Source: Ferruginibacter paludis (lineage in GTDB: Bacteria > Bacteroidota > Bacteroidia > Chitinophagales > Chitinophagaceae). From it: a stretch of DNA of 64,000 bases. The position numbers and the translations under genes were made by a program. Shown in pieces: positions 8,915 to 17,328 of the stretch. The stretch is from NCBI RefSeq assembly GCF_030409685.1, contig NZ_JAUFQJ010000001.1:310001-374000 (forward strand), read 5' to 3'. The notes below the pieces were generated by a model. That model worked only from the letters and a program-made list of their open reading frames with translations, made no database searches and was not told the DNA's origin. Positions within the stretch are counted from its first letter, which is position 1. The number at the start of each line of letters is the position of its first letter.

Positions 8915-9298
8915 TTAAATGGCTGCAATAATTCTTCGTTCCGGTGGCCGGAAATACCAGGACAAAACAATAAAAATTGTCTGCATAAAAGGCCCGATAA
9001 TCCCCTTAACGGTAGTGTCGCCGCTTGCCAGGTGCGATACCAATGCTCCTGTCATCAGGAAGAAGAAACCTGCATAGGCCCATTCTTTCACCAGCTTACA
9101 TCCCGGAAGGAGAATAGCTGCTACACCCAATATTTTCCAAACGCCAATGATGTACAAAAAATACAACGGATATCCCAGCGGAACAATTAAATCAATCATT
9201 TCTTTTGCATGAAAGAGTTGTGCGAAGCCACTTCCCAGCATACCAAAAGATAACAGTGTTGTTGCAATCCAGTAAATAATTGTATTCCTCTTTGCCAT
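8915..9298 (-). CDS. DoxX-like membrane protein
   Basis: 127 residues with four predicted membrane helices (IIYWIATTLLSFGMLGSGF; LYFLYIIGVWKILGVAAIL; AYAGFFFLMTGALVSHLA; IIGPFMQTIFIVLSWYF). This is the DoxX/DoxD-like topology in the inner membrane. Some DoxX proteins take part in oxidant defence or quinone-linked redox, but this subgroup is uncharacterised. Its start lies 6 bp after the stop of the SRPBCC gene, so it is part of ArsR cluster 2. Confidence 0.85.
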   Translation of the reverse strand: MAKRNTIIYWIATTLLSFGMLGSGFAQLFHAKEMIDLIVPLGYPLYFLYIIGVWKILGVAAILLPGCKLVKEWAYAGFFFLMTGALVSHLASGDTTVKGIIGPFMQTIFIVLSWYFRPPERRIIAAI

Positions 9299-9304
9299 GC
9301 TATG

Positions 9305-9772
9305 TTATTTTAATTTTTGTACAAAGTCCTGTAAACGGTTATGCGCCATATTAAGGCCATAGGCAAAAGGTAACTTCAGCATCTCGTCCCTCAACGCAAC
9401 CGATTTATAAACTATCTGCATAGTGAGTTTGCTGGTATCGTCAGTTAGTTGTTCAAATTCAAGAAACTCCAGCTGCACATCAAAGGGCGTATTTTCCATT
9501 TCAAACGTGCGGATTATTTTGCGGTTGGGAACAAACTCATGGATAACGCCATTGGCCCTGAACACAACATTGCCTTTGGGATCACTCGTTTCAAATTGCC
9601 AGCCGCCGTGCTTTTTAGTTTCCAGTTTCAGCACTTTTGTTCCCATCCATTGTTCCACCAATTCAGGTTCAGCATGCGCTTTAAACAACAAATCCAGCGG
9701 TAAATCAAATTCCCTTGTAATCAGCAAATCCGGTTTACCATCTTCGGCATGTATTTTAGTTTTTCGTTCCAT
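9305..9772 (-). CDS. SRPBCC / AHSA1-family protein (cluster 2)
   Basis: 155 residues of the AHSA1-type START fold (ITREFDLPLDLLFKAHAEP, ELVEQWMGTKVL). It is a second member of the family seen at 3314-3802 but clearly diverged in sequence. The ligand is unknown. The start codon lies 1 bp after the stop of the ArsR gene, so translation is probably coupled and the pair should be co-regulated by that repressor. Confidence 0.9.
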   Translation of the reverse strand: MERKTKIHAEDGKPDLLITREFDLPLDLLFKAHAEPELVEQWMGTKVLKLETKKHGGWQFETSDPKGNVVFRANGVIHEFVPNRKIIRTFEMENTPFDVQLEFLEFEQLTDDTSKLTMQIVYKSVALRDEMLKLPFAYGLNMAHNRLQDFVQKLK

Positions 9773-9773
9773 G

Positions 9774-10094
9774 TTATTTGCGTTTATATTTTTTCATAAT
9801 GGTTTCCAGTTTGTTAAACCGGTCATCCCACATGTTGCGGAATGGCTCAATGAAGTCGGCGATTGCCTTCATTTTTTTTGCGTTGGTATGATAGGAGATT
9901 TCCCTTCCGCTTTGTTCCTGTGTAAGCAATTCGCATTCAGTAAGTATCTGCAGGTGTTTGGATACCGTTGGCCTTGCGGTGTCAAAGTTGGCCGCTATTG
10001 CACCGGCCGTCATCGATTGCGAAGCAACCAACAATAATATGGCTCTTCTTGTAGGGTCGGCTATGGCTTGAAATACATCGCGTCTTAAATTCAT
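9774..10094 (-). CDS. ArsR-family winged-helix repressor (cluster 2)
   Basis: 106 residues, clearly a paralogue of the regulator at 4283-4621: the opening [19 protein letters not shown] and the segment ILTECELL are shared. The recognition helix differs ([15 protein letters not shown] against [15 protein letters not shown]). It leads the minus-strand cluster SRPBCC, DoxX and perhaps DUF4256 and YdeI. Two operators overlap its promoter and begin 2 bp from the start codon. No metal-binding Cys motif is visible. Confidence 0.92.
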   Translation of the reverse strand: MNLRRDVFQAIADPTRRAILLLVASQSMTAGAIAANFDTARPTVSKHLQILTECELLTQEQSGREISYHTNAKKMKAIADFIEPFRNMWDDRFNKLETIMKKYKRK

Positions 10095-10096
10095 CG

Positions 10097-10144
10097 TGTA
10101 GCTATTTGGCTACAAATATATATGTAGTTATTTGACTACGCAAA
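10097..10144 (-). promoter_or_regulatory. Promoter and twin ArsR operators, cluster 2
   Basis: On the minus strand TTTG (10141-10144), 20 bp, then TATATTTG (10113-10120). Palindromes at 10097-10114 (TGTAGCTA TT TGGCTACA) and 10123-10140 (TGTAGTTA TT TGACTACG) lie in the same places as in cluster 1, but the half-site is TGTAG rather than TGCAG. Spacing is 26 bp start to start. Confidence 0.8.
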
Positions 10145-10283
10145 TTTTTTCAGATTTTTTTTGAGCTTTTTTGTTTTGGCGGTAGACGAACGATGGATTT
10201 ATTAATAGACTGGTTGCGGTATAGAACCAGGGGGTAAGTGTATGGAAAAATTTCCCAATGATACATTACACAGACTTGTCTTG

Positions 10284-11204
10284 TCAATTAAACGATTGCC
10301 TGAATTCCAAGGCAGACAACTGCGTTTTTGTTTTGAAAAATTTGCTGAAAGATTGCGGATGTTCAAATCCTAATTGGTAGGCAATTTCACTGACGGATAA
10401 ATTGGTAGTAGATAATTTTTCTTTGGCTTTTTCAATCAGCTTGTCGTGAATATGCTGCTGTGTGCTTTGCCCGGTAAACACTTTCAGCAAACCACTTAAA
10501 TAACTGGGCGATACATTCAGTGATTCAGCAATATATTGAACGGTAGGCAAACCTTTCTGTATTAAATCGTTGCTGTTGAAATAGTCCGTAAGAACAGCTT
10601 CCAGGCGATGGAGAATTTGATGGTTGGATATTTTCCTGGTAATGAACTGCCGTTCATAAAACCGTTGCGAATAAGTAAGCAATAATTCCAGCTGGCCAAT
10701 GATTACATCCTGGCTAAACTTGTCGATGTTGGCGTGGTATTCCTGCTCTATATGTTGTATAATATGCGAAAGGGTAGCTTCTTCTTTCGTTGAAAGAAAT
10801 AAGGCTTCATTTACTGAATAGCCGAAATAGTCATACTGCTTAATTTTTTTGGCCAAAGGCGTATTCCACAGAAAATCAGGATGGATTAGTAATATCCATC
10901 CTGAATGTTTGGCAGGAGCATTCGAATTAACCTCAACGCTGAAAACCTGTCCGGGCGCCATAAAGAACATAACACCTTCATCAAAATCATATTCCTGCTG
11001 GCCATATTTCATTTTGGCATTGGAAGTTCTTTTCAATGAAATAGAATAAAAATCCAGCACCCAGCTGAGGGTATTGTTTTCAGGCAAATGCCTGATAGCC
11101 GCGTAATCCACCACACTGATCAACGGATGTTCAGGCATCGGCAAACCCCTGAACCCGTGAAATTCTTTGATCGTTTTAATCCGGCAGGGTTGCTTGTTTG
11201 GCAT
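10284..11204 (-). CDS. AraC-family transcriptional regulator
   Basis: 306 residues. The N-terminal domain (about 25-180) is a cupin-like sensor (VMFFMAPGQVFSVEV, SGWILLIHPDFLWN). The C-terminal 100 residues hold the double HTH with YIAESLNVSPSYLSGLLK and the signature ISEIAYQLGFEHPQSFSKFFK (written in two helices: SVSEIAYQLGF, PQSFSKFFKTKT). It lies 13 bp downstream of the NmrA-type reductase on the same strand, so regulator and enzyme form one operon. A 21-bp-spaced direct repeat ahead of that operon is a candidate binding site. The inducer is unknown. Confidence 0.92.
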   Translation of the reverse strand: MPNKQPCRIKTIKEFHGFRGLPMPEHPLISVVDYAAIRHLPENNTLSWVLDFYSISLKRTSNAKMKYGQQEYDFDEGVMFFMAPGQVFSVEVNSNAPAKHSGWILLIHPDFLWNTPLAKKIKQYDYFGYSVNEALFLSTKEEATLSHIIQHIEQEYHANIDKFSQDVIIGQLELLLTYSQRFYERQFITRKISNHQILHRLEAVLTDYFNSNDLIQKGLPTVQYIAESLNVSPSYLSGLLKVFTGQSTQQHIHDKLIEKAKEKLSTTNLSVSEIAYQLGFEHPQSFSKFFKTKTQLSALEFRQSFN

Positions 11205-11217
11205 GTTGTGAAGTTAG

Positions 11218-12120
11218 TTATTGTTGGTTATAGACGGCTTCAAATTTCTTTGCAAAGTCAGCCAGTTTTATATTGCCTAACTGCGGCTTGTTATCGTAAT
11301 AGTCTTCGTACAATATACCGTTTCGCCTGCCTGCATTCATTTCCGTCAAGCCCTTCGCGGCCTGGGGGCTCATGCCGGCTTTGAGTAAACCGTTCATGAA
11401 TTGTTCGTCGGGAATTGTCTGCCATTTTAAATCCGGCTTTCCAATTGCTTTACCTAAAATGGCGGCCAACTCGTTTGGTGAAACTTCATCGCTTGCTATG
11501 TAACGAATCTCCCTGCCAGTAAAAGGTTTTTCAATTTCTTCAGCGATCGTTTTCGCAATGTCCAGCGGCGAAACCCAGGGTTCTTTTTCATTACCACCAT
11601 AATTTGAAACAATGCAGTTTTGCGTTTTGATGGTTGGTATAAACGCAAACATGTTGTAGTAAAAACCAACAGGACGCATAAATTTAATCGCAACATCGTT
11701 GGGCAATTGTTTTAAAATATTTTCCGCGTTGTAATGAAAAGCCAGTATGCCATTGCCCTTATTGGTATGGGCACCAATGCTGCTGAGATGGATCACCCGC
11801 TTTACACCCGCCTGTTGTATAGCTTCTTTGTAATTGTCAACAATGCTGTTAATAGCAGCCATGATGTCAAAATTTTTATCAAAGAAATTGTGTGCACCAA
11901 CTGCTTCCATCACATACACAATGTCTGCTCCTTTAAAAGTGACTGCTAAAAAATTAGCATTCTCCATTGAGCCGATCGCAGCGGTGGCACCCGCAGCTTC
12001 AATTTCTTTTTGCCGTTCGGCTTTACTGCTGACTACTGTAATGGCATGCCCTTTTTGTACCAATATATTAACCAGTGGTTTACTGATATGCCCTAAGGAG
12101 CCTGTTATGATAATTTTCAT
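11218..12120 (-). CDS. NmrA-like NAD(P)-binding oxidoreductase
   Basis: 300 residues from the chosen start MKIIITGSLG, placed so that the Rossmann strand begins the protein as usual. In-frame ATGs 12 and 24 bp upstream are possible. The nucleotide-binding motif is degenerate (GSLGHISKPLVNIL). Other family marks are GADIVYVMEAVG, VKRVIHLSSIGAHTN and the substrate-domain segment REIRYIASDEVSPNELA. This is the atypical SDR group of NmrA/quinone-reductase-like proteins, which either reduce small molecules or sense the NADP state. It is the first gene of an operon with the AraC regulator downstream. Confidence 0.88.
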   Translation of the reverse strand: MKIIITGSLGHISKPLVNILVQKGHAITVVSSKAERQKEIEAAGATAAIGSMENANFLAVTFKGADIVYVMEAVGAHNFFDKNFDIMAAINSIVDNYKEAIQQAGVKRVIHLSSIGAHTNKGNGILAFHYNAENILKQLPNDVAIKFMRPVGFYYNMFAFIPTIKTQNCIVSNYGGNEKEPWVSPLDIAKTIAEEIEKPFTGREIRYIASDEVSPNELAAILGKAIGKPDLKWQTIPDEQFMNGLLKAGMSPQAAKGLTEMNAGRRNGILYEDYYDNKPQLGNIKLADFAKKFEAVYNQQ

Positions 12121-12169
12121 TTTGTTGTTCATTTGTTTCTGCAAAATTCAGGTTCATCAAAATAACAAC

Positions 12170-12197
12170 TGTAGCCAGATCTACTTTTGTTGTAGCC
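12170..12197. promoter_or_regulatory. Direct repeat, candidate AraC-type operator
   Basis: TGTAGCC occurs at 12170-12176 and 12191-12197, exactly 21 bp (two helix turns) apart, 50 bp or more upstream of the NmrA start codon. Same-face direct repeats are the usual target of AraC-family regulators, and one is encoded in this operon. The element is read from the plus strand. Confidence 0.4.
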
Positions 12198-12389
12198 GGA
12201 AATGAGGAGTGTTTTTTACTTTGGGGTGAATAGCGCATTATTTGAAACCACAGATGATAACGTGTGCAGGGTGTACGCCTGATTGATCAGAAATAATGCA
12301 AAGCTTCGTTTATAAAAAAAGGATCGTTCTTTTCGATATTTAGATTTGTAGCGAGCATAGCCGCCAATTCAATTTAGTCAGGATGGTGG

Positions 12390-12510
12390 CGTTGCCCCGT
12401 CGGGGCATTATGTGGGTGGCAACAACAAATTGTTAGCACACGTTCCATAGGAACGTAGTGTGGATTGTGTTTTATTTGCGCAGATAGCATTCCTACGGAA
12501 CGTAGCGGGC
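12390..12510. repeat. Cluster of intergenic palindromes (REP-like)
   Basis: Three palindromes lie within 120 bp: TGCCCCG-T-CGGGGCA (12393-12407), CGTTCC-ATA-GGAACG (12441-12455) and TTCC-TAC-GGAA (12490-12500). The last two share the extended unit GGAACGTAG. This looks like a REP- or MITE-type repeat cluster between two divergent genes. No transposase is nearby. Confidence 0.55.
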
Positions 12511-12515
12511 ATTTA

Positions 12516-12537
12516 ATATATATATATATATATATAT
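12516..12537. repeat. (AT)11 microsatellite
   Basis: A perfect 22-bp AT dinucleotide run directly follows the palindromic repeats and lies about 135 bp ahead of the FAD oxidoreductase gene. Confidence 0.9.
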
Positions 12538-12672
12538 TCTACCCACAGCATGTTACGATGGAATATTGTCATCAACAAGACAAAACTATCTGGCGCAACT
12601 GAAGAGTAGCATGGCGGAAAAATCTCCGCGATGTTGGTATAACTTTAGCATACCAGCAATAAAAATAGCAGC

Positions 12673-14127
12673 ATGGGCAAAAAAGAGTACGATGTGGTGG
12701 TGGTCGGTTCCGGCCCTAATGGCTTGGCTGCTGCTATTACCATGCAGTATGCAGGCTTGTCTGTTTTATTGTTGGAAGCAAAAGATACCATTGGCGGTGG
12801 CCTGCGTACAAAGGAGCTAACGCTGCCGGGTTTTAAACACGATGTATGTTCTGCCGTTCACCCGCTGGCTGCAGGCTCACCATTCTTTCAACAACTGCCT
12901 TTACAAAAAAATGGGCTACACTATATTTATCCTGCTGTCGCAGCTGCGCATCCTTTTGATAATGGCAGCGCTGCGGTATTAAAAAAATCGTTAGCAGAAA
13001 CAGCGGCGGGCTTGGGTGCAGATGAAAAGCAATACATCCAATTAATACAACTTTTATTGAATGACTGGCCGGCCCTTGCACCCGATGTATTAGGGCCACT
13101 TCATTTTCCGGAGCATCCTGCGGCGCTGGCAAAATTTGCTATAAAAGCATTGACATCCGCTTCATTTTTGTCAAAACGGTTTTCTTCTCAACATGCAAAA
13201 GGCTTATGGGCGGGCATGGCTGCACACGCCATGCAACCCTTCACTAATATCGCCTCCTCTGCTATCGGGCTCGTATTGCTCGTTGCCGGTCATTTAAAGG
13301 GATGGCCTGTTGCAGCTGGAGGTTCACAATCCATTGCAGATGCGCTCGCTGCCTATTTTATTTCACTGGGTGGCACCATTGAAACCAATGTTGAAGTGAA
13401 GTCTTTTGGCCAACTCCCAACCTCGGGTGCTGTTTTGTTTGACCTTGACCCGAAGCAAGTGTTGCAAATAGCAGGCGACCGGTTTTCATCGTTGTATAAA
13501 TGGCAACTGAACAGGTACAGGTATGGTATGGGTGTATTTAAAATTGATTGGGCGCTGGATAGCCCCATACCTTTTACTGCTGCTGAGTGCAGACAAGCCG
13601 GCACTGTGCATTTGGGCAATACATTTGCTGAAATTGCAGCAGGGGAGTTGCAGACTTCAAAAGGAAAACTAGTTGAAAGACCATTTGTTTTACTGGCACA
13701 GCCTAGCCTGGTCGATCCATCGCGGGCACCGGAAGGAAAACATACTGCCTGGGCATATTGTCATGTGCCCAATGGGTCGCAGGAAGACATGACAAGCGTT
13801 ATTGAAAAACAGGTGGAACGTTTTGCTCCTGGTTTTTGCGATACCATATTGGCGAAACATACCATGAACACGGTACAGGTGCAATCATACAATGCTAATT
13901 ATGTGGGTGGAGATATCAACGGTGGTGTGAGTGATATTACCCAATTGTTTACACGGCCTGCACTTCGCTTTTCGCCCTATCGCACTGCGGCAAAGGGTAT
14001 TTATATTTGTTCGGCTTCTACCCCGCCGGGCGGGGGAGCGCATGGCATGTGTGGCTACTACGCTGCAAAGCGGGCACTTAAAGATATTTTTCATCTCGAA
14101 GAAAAAATAGGTTTGTTTCGCGGATAA
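12673..14127 (+). CDS. Phytoene-desaturase-like FAD oxidoreductase
   Basis: 484 residues. The N terminus has the FAD-binding Rossmann motif YDVVVVGSGPNGLAAAI followed by LLLEAKDTIGGGLRT. The C terminus has the second FAD signature (IYICSASTPPGGGAHGMCG). This is the CrtI/amine-oxidase-like fold, close to proteins called pyridine nucleotide-disulfide oxidoreductase domain-containing (PYROXD2-like). The substrate is unknown; no other carotenoid gene is near, so carotenoid synthesis is not supported. It precedes the LMF1-like gene by 125 bp on the same strand and may be co-transcribed. Confidence 0.9.
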   Translation: MGKKEYDVVVVGSGPNGLAAAITMQYAGLSVLLLEAKDTIGGGLRTKELTLPGFKHDVCSAVHPLAAGSPFFQQLPLQKNGLHYIYPAVAAAHPFDNGSAAVLKKSLAETAAGLGADEKQYIQLIQLLLNDWPALAPDVLGPLHFPEHPAALAKFAIKALTSASFLSKRFSSQHAKGLWAGMAAHAMQPFTNIASSAIGLVLLVAGHLKGWPVAAGGSQSIADALAAYFISLGGTIETNVEVKSFGQLPTSGAVLFDLDPKQVLQIAGDRFSSLYKWQLNRYRYGMGVFKIDWALDSPIPFTAAECRQAGTVHLGNTFAEIAAGELQTSKGKLVERPFVLLAQPSLVDPSRAPEGKHTAWAYCHVPNGSQEDMTSVIEKQVERFAPGFCDTILAKHTMNTVQVQSYNANYVGGDINGGVSDITQLFTRPALRFSPYRTAAKGIYICSASTPPGGGAHGMCGYYAAKRALKDIFHLEEKIGLFRG

Positions 14128-14252
14128 ATCACAGCGTCCTTTTAATGAAAGACTTCCTTACAATCAGTTGTCATCAGCGCTTTTAGGATTGGTTTTTGCA
14201 AATTATATTCAGCATAACAGTACCAAAACAATCAAGTTAAAGCAGCAGAATA

Positions 14253-15788
14253 ATGGAAGTAAAAACGGATAATGCGGTTGCAGAAATGCCTGCTGCGGCC
14301 CCAACGTACTGGCTCACCCGCTTTATGATATTGCGTTTACTGGGCGCTGTTTATGCCATTGCTTTCTTAGTAGCCGTTAATCAAATTATTCCTTTAATTG
14401 GTAAAGACGGACTGACCCCGGTTGATAGTTATTTACAGCAAATCAGCCACTCGCTGGGTAAAGCCGGTGGCTTTCTTCGTTTGCCATCCATCTTTTGGTT
14501 TGGCCATTCCGATGCGATGTTGCTGATGGTTTCATGGGCTGGGTTGATACTTTCGCTTGTTGTAGTGTGTGGTTACGCCAACGCTGTGATGATGGGCGTG
14601 CTCTGGCTGCTGTATTTATCTATTGTTCATGTGGGGCAGGAGTGGTATGGGTTTGGCTGGGAAATACAACTTACAGAAACCGGTTTCCTTGCCATCTTTC
14701 TTTGCCCTTTGCTGGATATGCGGCCTTTTCCAAAACGGCCGCCACCTTTTATTATTATTGTGTTATTCCGCTGGCTTATTTTTCGGCTGATGCTTGGCGC
14801 AGGGTTAATAAAAATACGGGGTGATGAAGTGTGGCGCAACAGCACCGCCCTTTATTATCATTTTGAAACGCAACCCATACCCGGGCCGCTGAGCCGCTGG
14901 TTTCACTTCCTGCCGCATACGGCGCTCAAAATGGGCGTATGGTTTAACTGGTTGGCAGAACTGGCCGCACCTTTTGTTGTTTTCTGCCCACGGATCGCAC
15001 GCCACATTGCAGGCATTGTCATTATCTTATTTCAGTTTAACCTTATCCTCAGTGGCAACCTCTCATTTTTAAACTGGCTTTCCATTGTTCCTGCACTGGC
15101 TTGCTTTGACGATGGCTTCTGGCGCAGATTGCTTCCACGGCGCCTGGTCAATCAAGCTGAAGCTGCGGCCGCCAATGCCGTCATTTCAACACCTATGGTA
15201 AACACAGCCTGGGGCATAGCAATTGTCATCGCATTGCTCAGTATTCAGCCGGCACTTAACATGGTGTCGCCCGGGCAGGTAATGAACAGGTCATTTGATC
15301 CGCTGGACCTTGTAAATACCTATGGTGCATTTGGCAGTATAAGAAAGGAGCGGCTGAATGTAGTATTTGAAGGAACGGCAGATGCAGATTCAACCGACAA
15401 TGCCAGCTGGAGACCTTACCTGTACAAAAGCCTGCCCGTATTACTGGATAAACGGCCGCCGCAAATAGCGCCTTATCACTTGCGGCTCGACTGGCAAATG
15501 TGGTTTGCCGCTATGGGCTCGCAGGATGATTATCCATGGACTTTGCACCTGCAGTGGAAGCTGCTGCTCAACGACCCTGGGGCGGTTGGCTTGTTTGCAT
15601 CCAATCCATTTCCCGATAAACCACCGCACTATATCCGGGCGGTTTTATACCGCTATAGTTTTGCGAAAGCAGGTGACAAACCCGAACGTTGGTGGAACAG
15701 GGAAAAGATCAGCAACTGGATCCCGGCAATGGGTGTGAATGATCCGCGGCTGACTGCTTTTTTGCGGAGCTATGGATGGATGCCCTAA
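14253..15788 (+). CDS. Lipase maturation factor 1-like membrane protein
   Basis: 511 residues with several membrane helices in the first 340 (FMILRLLGAVYAIAFLVAV; AMLLMVSWAGLILSLVVV; FIIIVLFRWLIFRLMLGAG; IAGIVIILFQFNLILSG). The typical LMF1-family stretches WYGFGWEIQLTETGFL and LIKIRGDEVWRN are present, followed by a soluble C-terminal part (about 360-511). In animals LMF1 helps fold lipoprotein lipase in the ER. The bacterial members have no known role, and a part in membrane lipid or exported-enzyme handling is only inference. Confidence 0.88.
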   Translation: MEVKTDNAVAEMPAAAPTYWLTRFMILRLLGAVYAIAFLVAVNQIIPLIGKDGLTPVDSYLQQISHSLGKAGGFLRLPSIFWFGHSDAMLLMVSWAGLILSLVVVCGYANAVMMGVLWLLYLSIVHVGQEWYGFGWEIQLTETGFLAIFLCPLLDMRPFPKRPPPFIIIVLFRWLIFRLMLGAGLIKIRGDEVWRNSTALYYHFETQPIPGPLSRWFHFLPHTALKMGVWFNWLAELAAPFVVFCPRIARHIAGIVIILFQFNLILSGNLSFLNWLSIVPALACFDDGFWRRLLPRRLVNQAEAAAANAVISTPMVNTAWGIAIVIALLSIQPALNMVSPGQVMNRSFDPLDLVNTYGAFGSIRKERLNVVFEGTADADSTDNASWRPYLYKSLPVLLDKRPPQIAPYHLRLDWQMWFAAMGSQDDYPWTLHLQWKLLLNDPGAVGLFASNPFPDKPPHYIRAVLYRYSFAKAGDKPERWWNREKISNWIPAMGVNDPRLTAFLRSYGWMP

Positions 15789-16098
15789 CGGAATAATATC
15801 GTCATGCTAATGCAAAAGGACCGAATTAACTTAAAAGAAAGCGAAATCGAAACCTTTTAAACCTTATCCTTAGTAATATTAAAATTAAATATGATTTTCA
15901 AAATCAATTGAGAATAGATCAAATTATTTAACAAAAATTATAAAAAGTTATTATTTGCAGATAAAATATCAAGGTTATTAACATTATTAGCAACGGAATA
16001 ACATAATTATTTTAATAACATGTATATTTTTTAAAAAAGTTTACTATTTTCGAGCCGTCAAACTTTAAAACATACGGGCTATTGCTAACTACTTGAAT
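15789..16098. other. AT-rich intergenic region before glutamine synthetase
   Basis: 310 bp, very AT-rich, with no gene recognised. TATTTTCG near 16047 resembles a -7 element with one mismatch, but no TTTG lies at the right distance. The promoter of the glutamine synthetase gene is presumably here. Confidence 0.5.
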
Positions 16099-16182
16099 AT
16101 GGATACAAAGCAAAGCCTGTTTTTTGAGCTAAAGGGTGACAGCGGACCTCGTCCAGTAAGAAAATCATTTTTTAAAAAATAA
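16099..16182 (+). CDS. Possible 27-residue leader peptide of the glutamine synthetase gene
   Basis: A short frame (MDTKQSLFFELK...RKSFFKK) starts with ATG and ends 10 bp before the glutamine synthetase start. Its near-coupled spacing, lysine/arginine-rich end and place in an otherwise AT-rich leader make it plausible as a translated leader, but a frame this short can occur by chance. No homologue is known to me. Confidence 0.35.
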   Translation: MDTKQSLFFELKGDSGPRPVRKSFFKK

Positions 16183-16192
16183 ATTTACCACC

Positions 16193-17251
16193 ATGGCATC
16201 CTCAAAATTAGAGTACATCTGGCTTGACGGTTATAAACCAATTCAGAGCCTGCGCAGCAAAACAAAAATTGAAAAAGATTTTTCCGGTAAACTGGAAGAT
16301 TGCCCTGTGTGGTCCTTCGACGGTTCTTCTACTGAACAGGCTCCGGGAGGTTCGTCAGACTGCTTGCTAAAGCCAGTTTACATAGTACCTGATCCACAGC
16401 GTAAAAATGGTTTCCTTGTAATGTGCGAAGTACTGTCATCTGACGGTTCGGCACATCCAAGCAATGGAAGGGCGTTGATTGAAGATGATGACAATGATTT
16501 TTGGTTTGGATTTGAACAGGAATATTTTTTATGGAATACAGAAACAGATAAACCAATTGGTTTTCCTGAAGGTGGCTATCCACGTCCGCAGGGACCCTAT
16601 TATTGCTCAGTAGGCGCTAAAAATGCATTCGGCCGCGATATGGTGGAAGAGCATCTGGATGTTTGCCTTGAAGCGGGTCTGAATGTAGAAGGCATCAATG
16701 CCGAAGTGGCTACCGGCCAGTGGGAGTTCCAGATTTTTGCAAAAGGTGCAAAAGAAGCGGGAGACCAGATTTGGATCGCCCGTTATTTACTGGAAAGAAT
16801 CGGGGAAAAATACGGTATTTCTATCAACTGGGAATGTAAGCCATTGGGCGCCCTTGACTGGAACGGAAGTGGTATGCATGCCAACTTCTCCAACCATACA
16901 TTAAGAACCTGCGGAAGCCGTGAAACGTTCGAGCAAATTTGTGAAGCCTTCCGTCCTGTTATCAAAGAGCACATCGCTGTATATGGCGCCGATAACCATC
17001 TTCGCCTGACCGGTAAGCATGAAACAGCGTCTATTGACGAATTCAAATATGGTGTTTCCGACAGGGGAGCATCTATCAGAATTCCAATCGGAGCCGTAGA
17101 AAAGGGCTGGAAAGGATGGCTGGAAGACCGCAGGCCAAACAGTGCAGCAGATCCATATAAAGTGGCTGCCCGTATTGTAAAAACAGTTAAATCTGCAGTT
17201 GTAGCTGAACCAAAAGTGGCAACCAAAGAGGCGGCTGCAGCGCTGGCCTAG
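16193..17251 (+). CDS. glnII: Glutamine synthetase type II (eukaryote-like)
   Basis: 352 residues, the size of GSII rather than the roughly 470 of GSI or 730 of GSIII. It makes glutamine from glutamate, ammonia and ATP. Visible family marks are the beta-grasp start (YIWLDGYKPIQSLRSKT), WSFDGSSTEQAPG, the metal-binding GFEQEYF, GINAEVATGQWEFQ, NGSGMHANFSNHT and the C-terminal DRGASIRIPIGAV. The last 20 residues are an Ala/Lys-rich extension. It is a single-gene unit with its own terminator. A possible leader peptide lies directly upstream. No PII or adenylyltransferase gene is near. Confidence 0.95.
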   Translation: MASSKLEYIWLDGYKPIQSLRSKTKIEKDFSGKLEDCPVWSFDGSSTEQAPGGSSDCLLKPVYIVPDPQRKNGFLVMCEVLSSDGSAHPSNGRALIEDDDNDFWFGFEQEYFLWNTETDKPIGFPEGGYPRPQGPYYCSVGAKNAFGRDMVEEHLDVCLEAGLNVEGINAEVATGQWEFQIFAKGAKEAGDQIWIARYLLERIGEKYGISINWECKPLGALDWNGSGMHANFSNHTLRTCGSRETFEQICEAFRPVIKEHIAVYGADNHLRLTGKHETASIDEFKYGVSDRGASIRIPIGAVEKGWKGWLEDRRPNSAADPYKVAARIVKTVKSAVVAEPKVATKEAAAALA

Positions 17252-17295
17252 CTTAAGTACAGATCTTCACCGATCATTTTTAGATATAGATAAAG

Positions 17296-17328
17296 AAGCC
17301 GTTTCATGCGAATGAGGCGGCTTTTTTA
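17296..17328 (+). terminator. Rho-independent terminator of glnII
   Basis: A 12-bp stem AAGCCGTTTCAT / ATGAGGCGGCTT with two G-U pairs, a GCGA loop and a T-run, 45 bp after the glnII stop. Confidence 0.9.

Noticed and set aside
10330..10390. GTTCAAATCC, resembling a tRNA T-loop
   Set aside because: It lies inside the conserved HTH coding region of the AraC gene, and no cloverleaf surrounds it.
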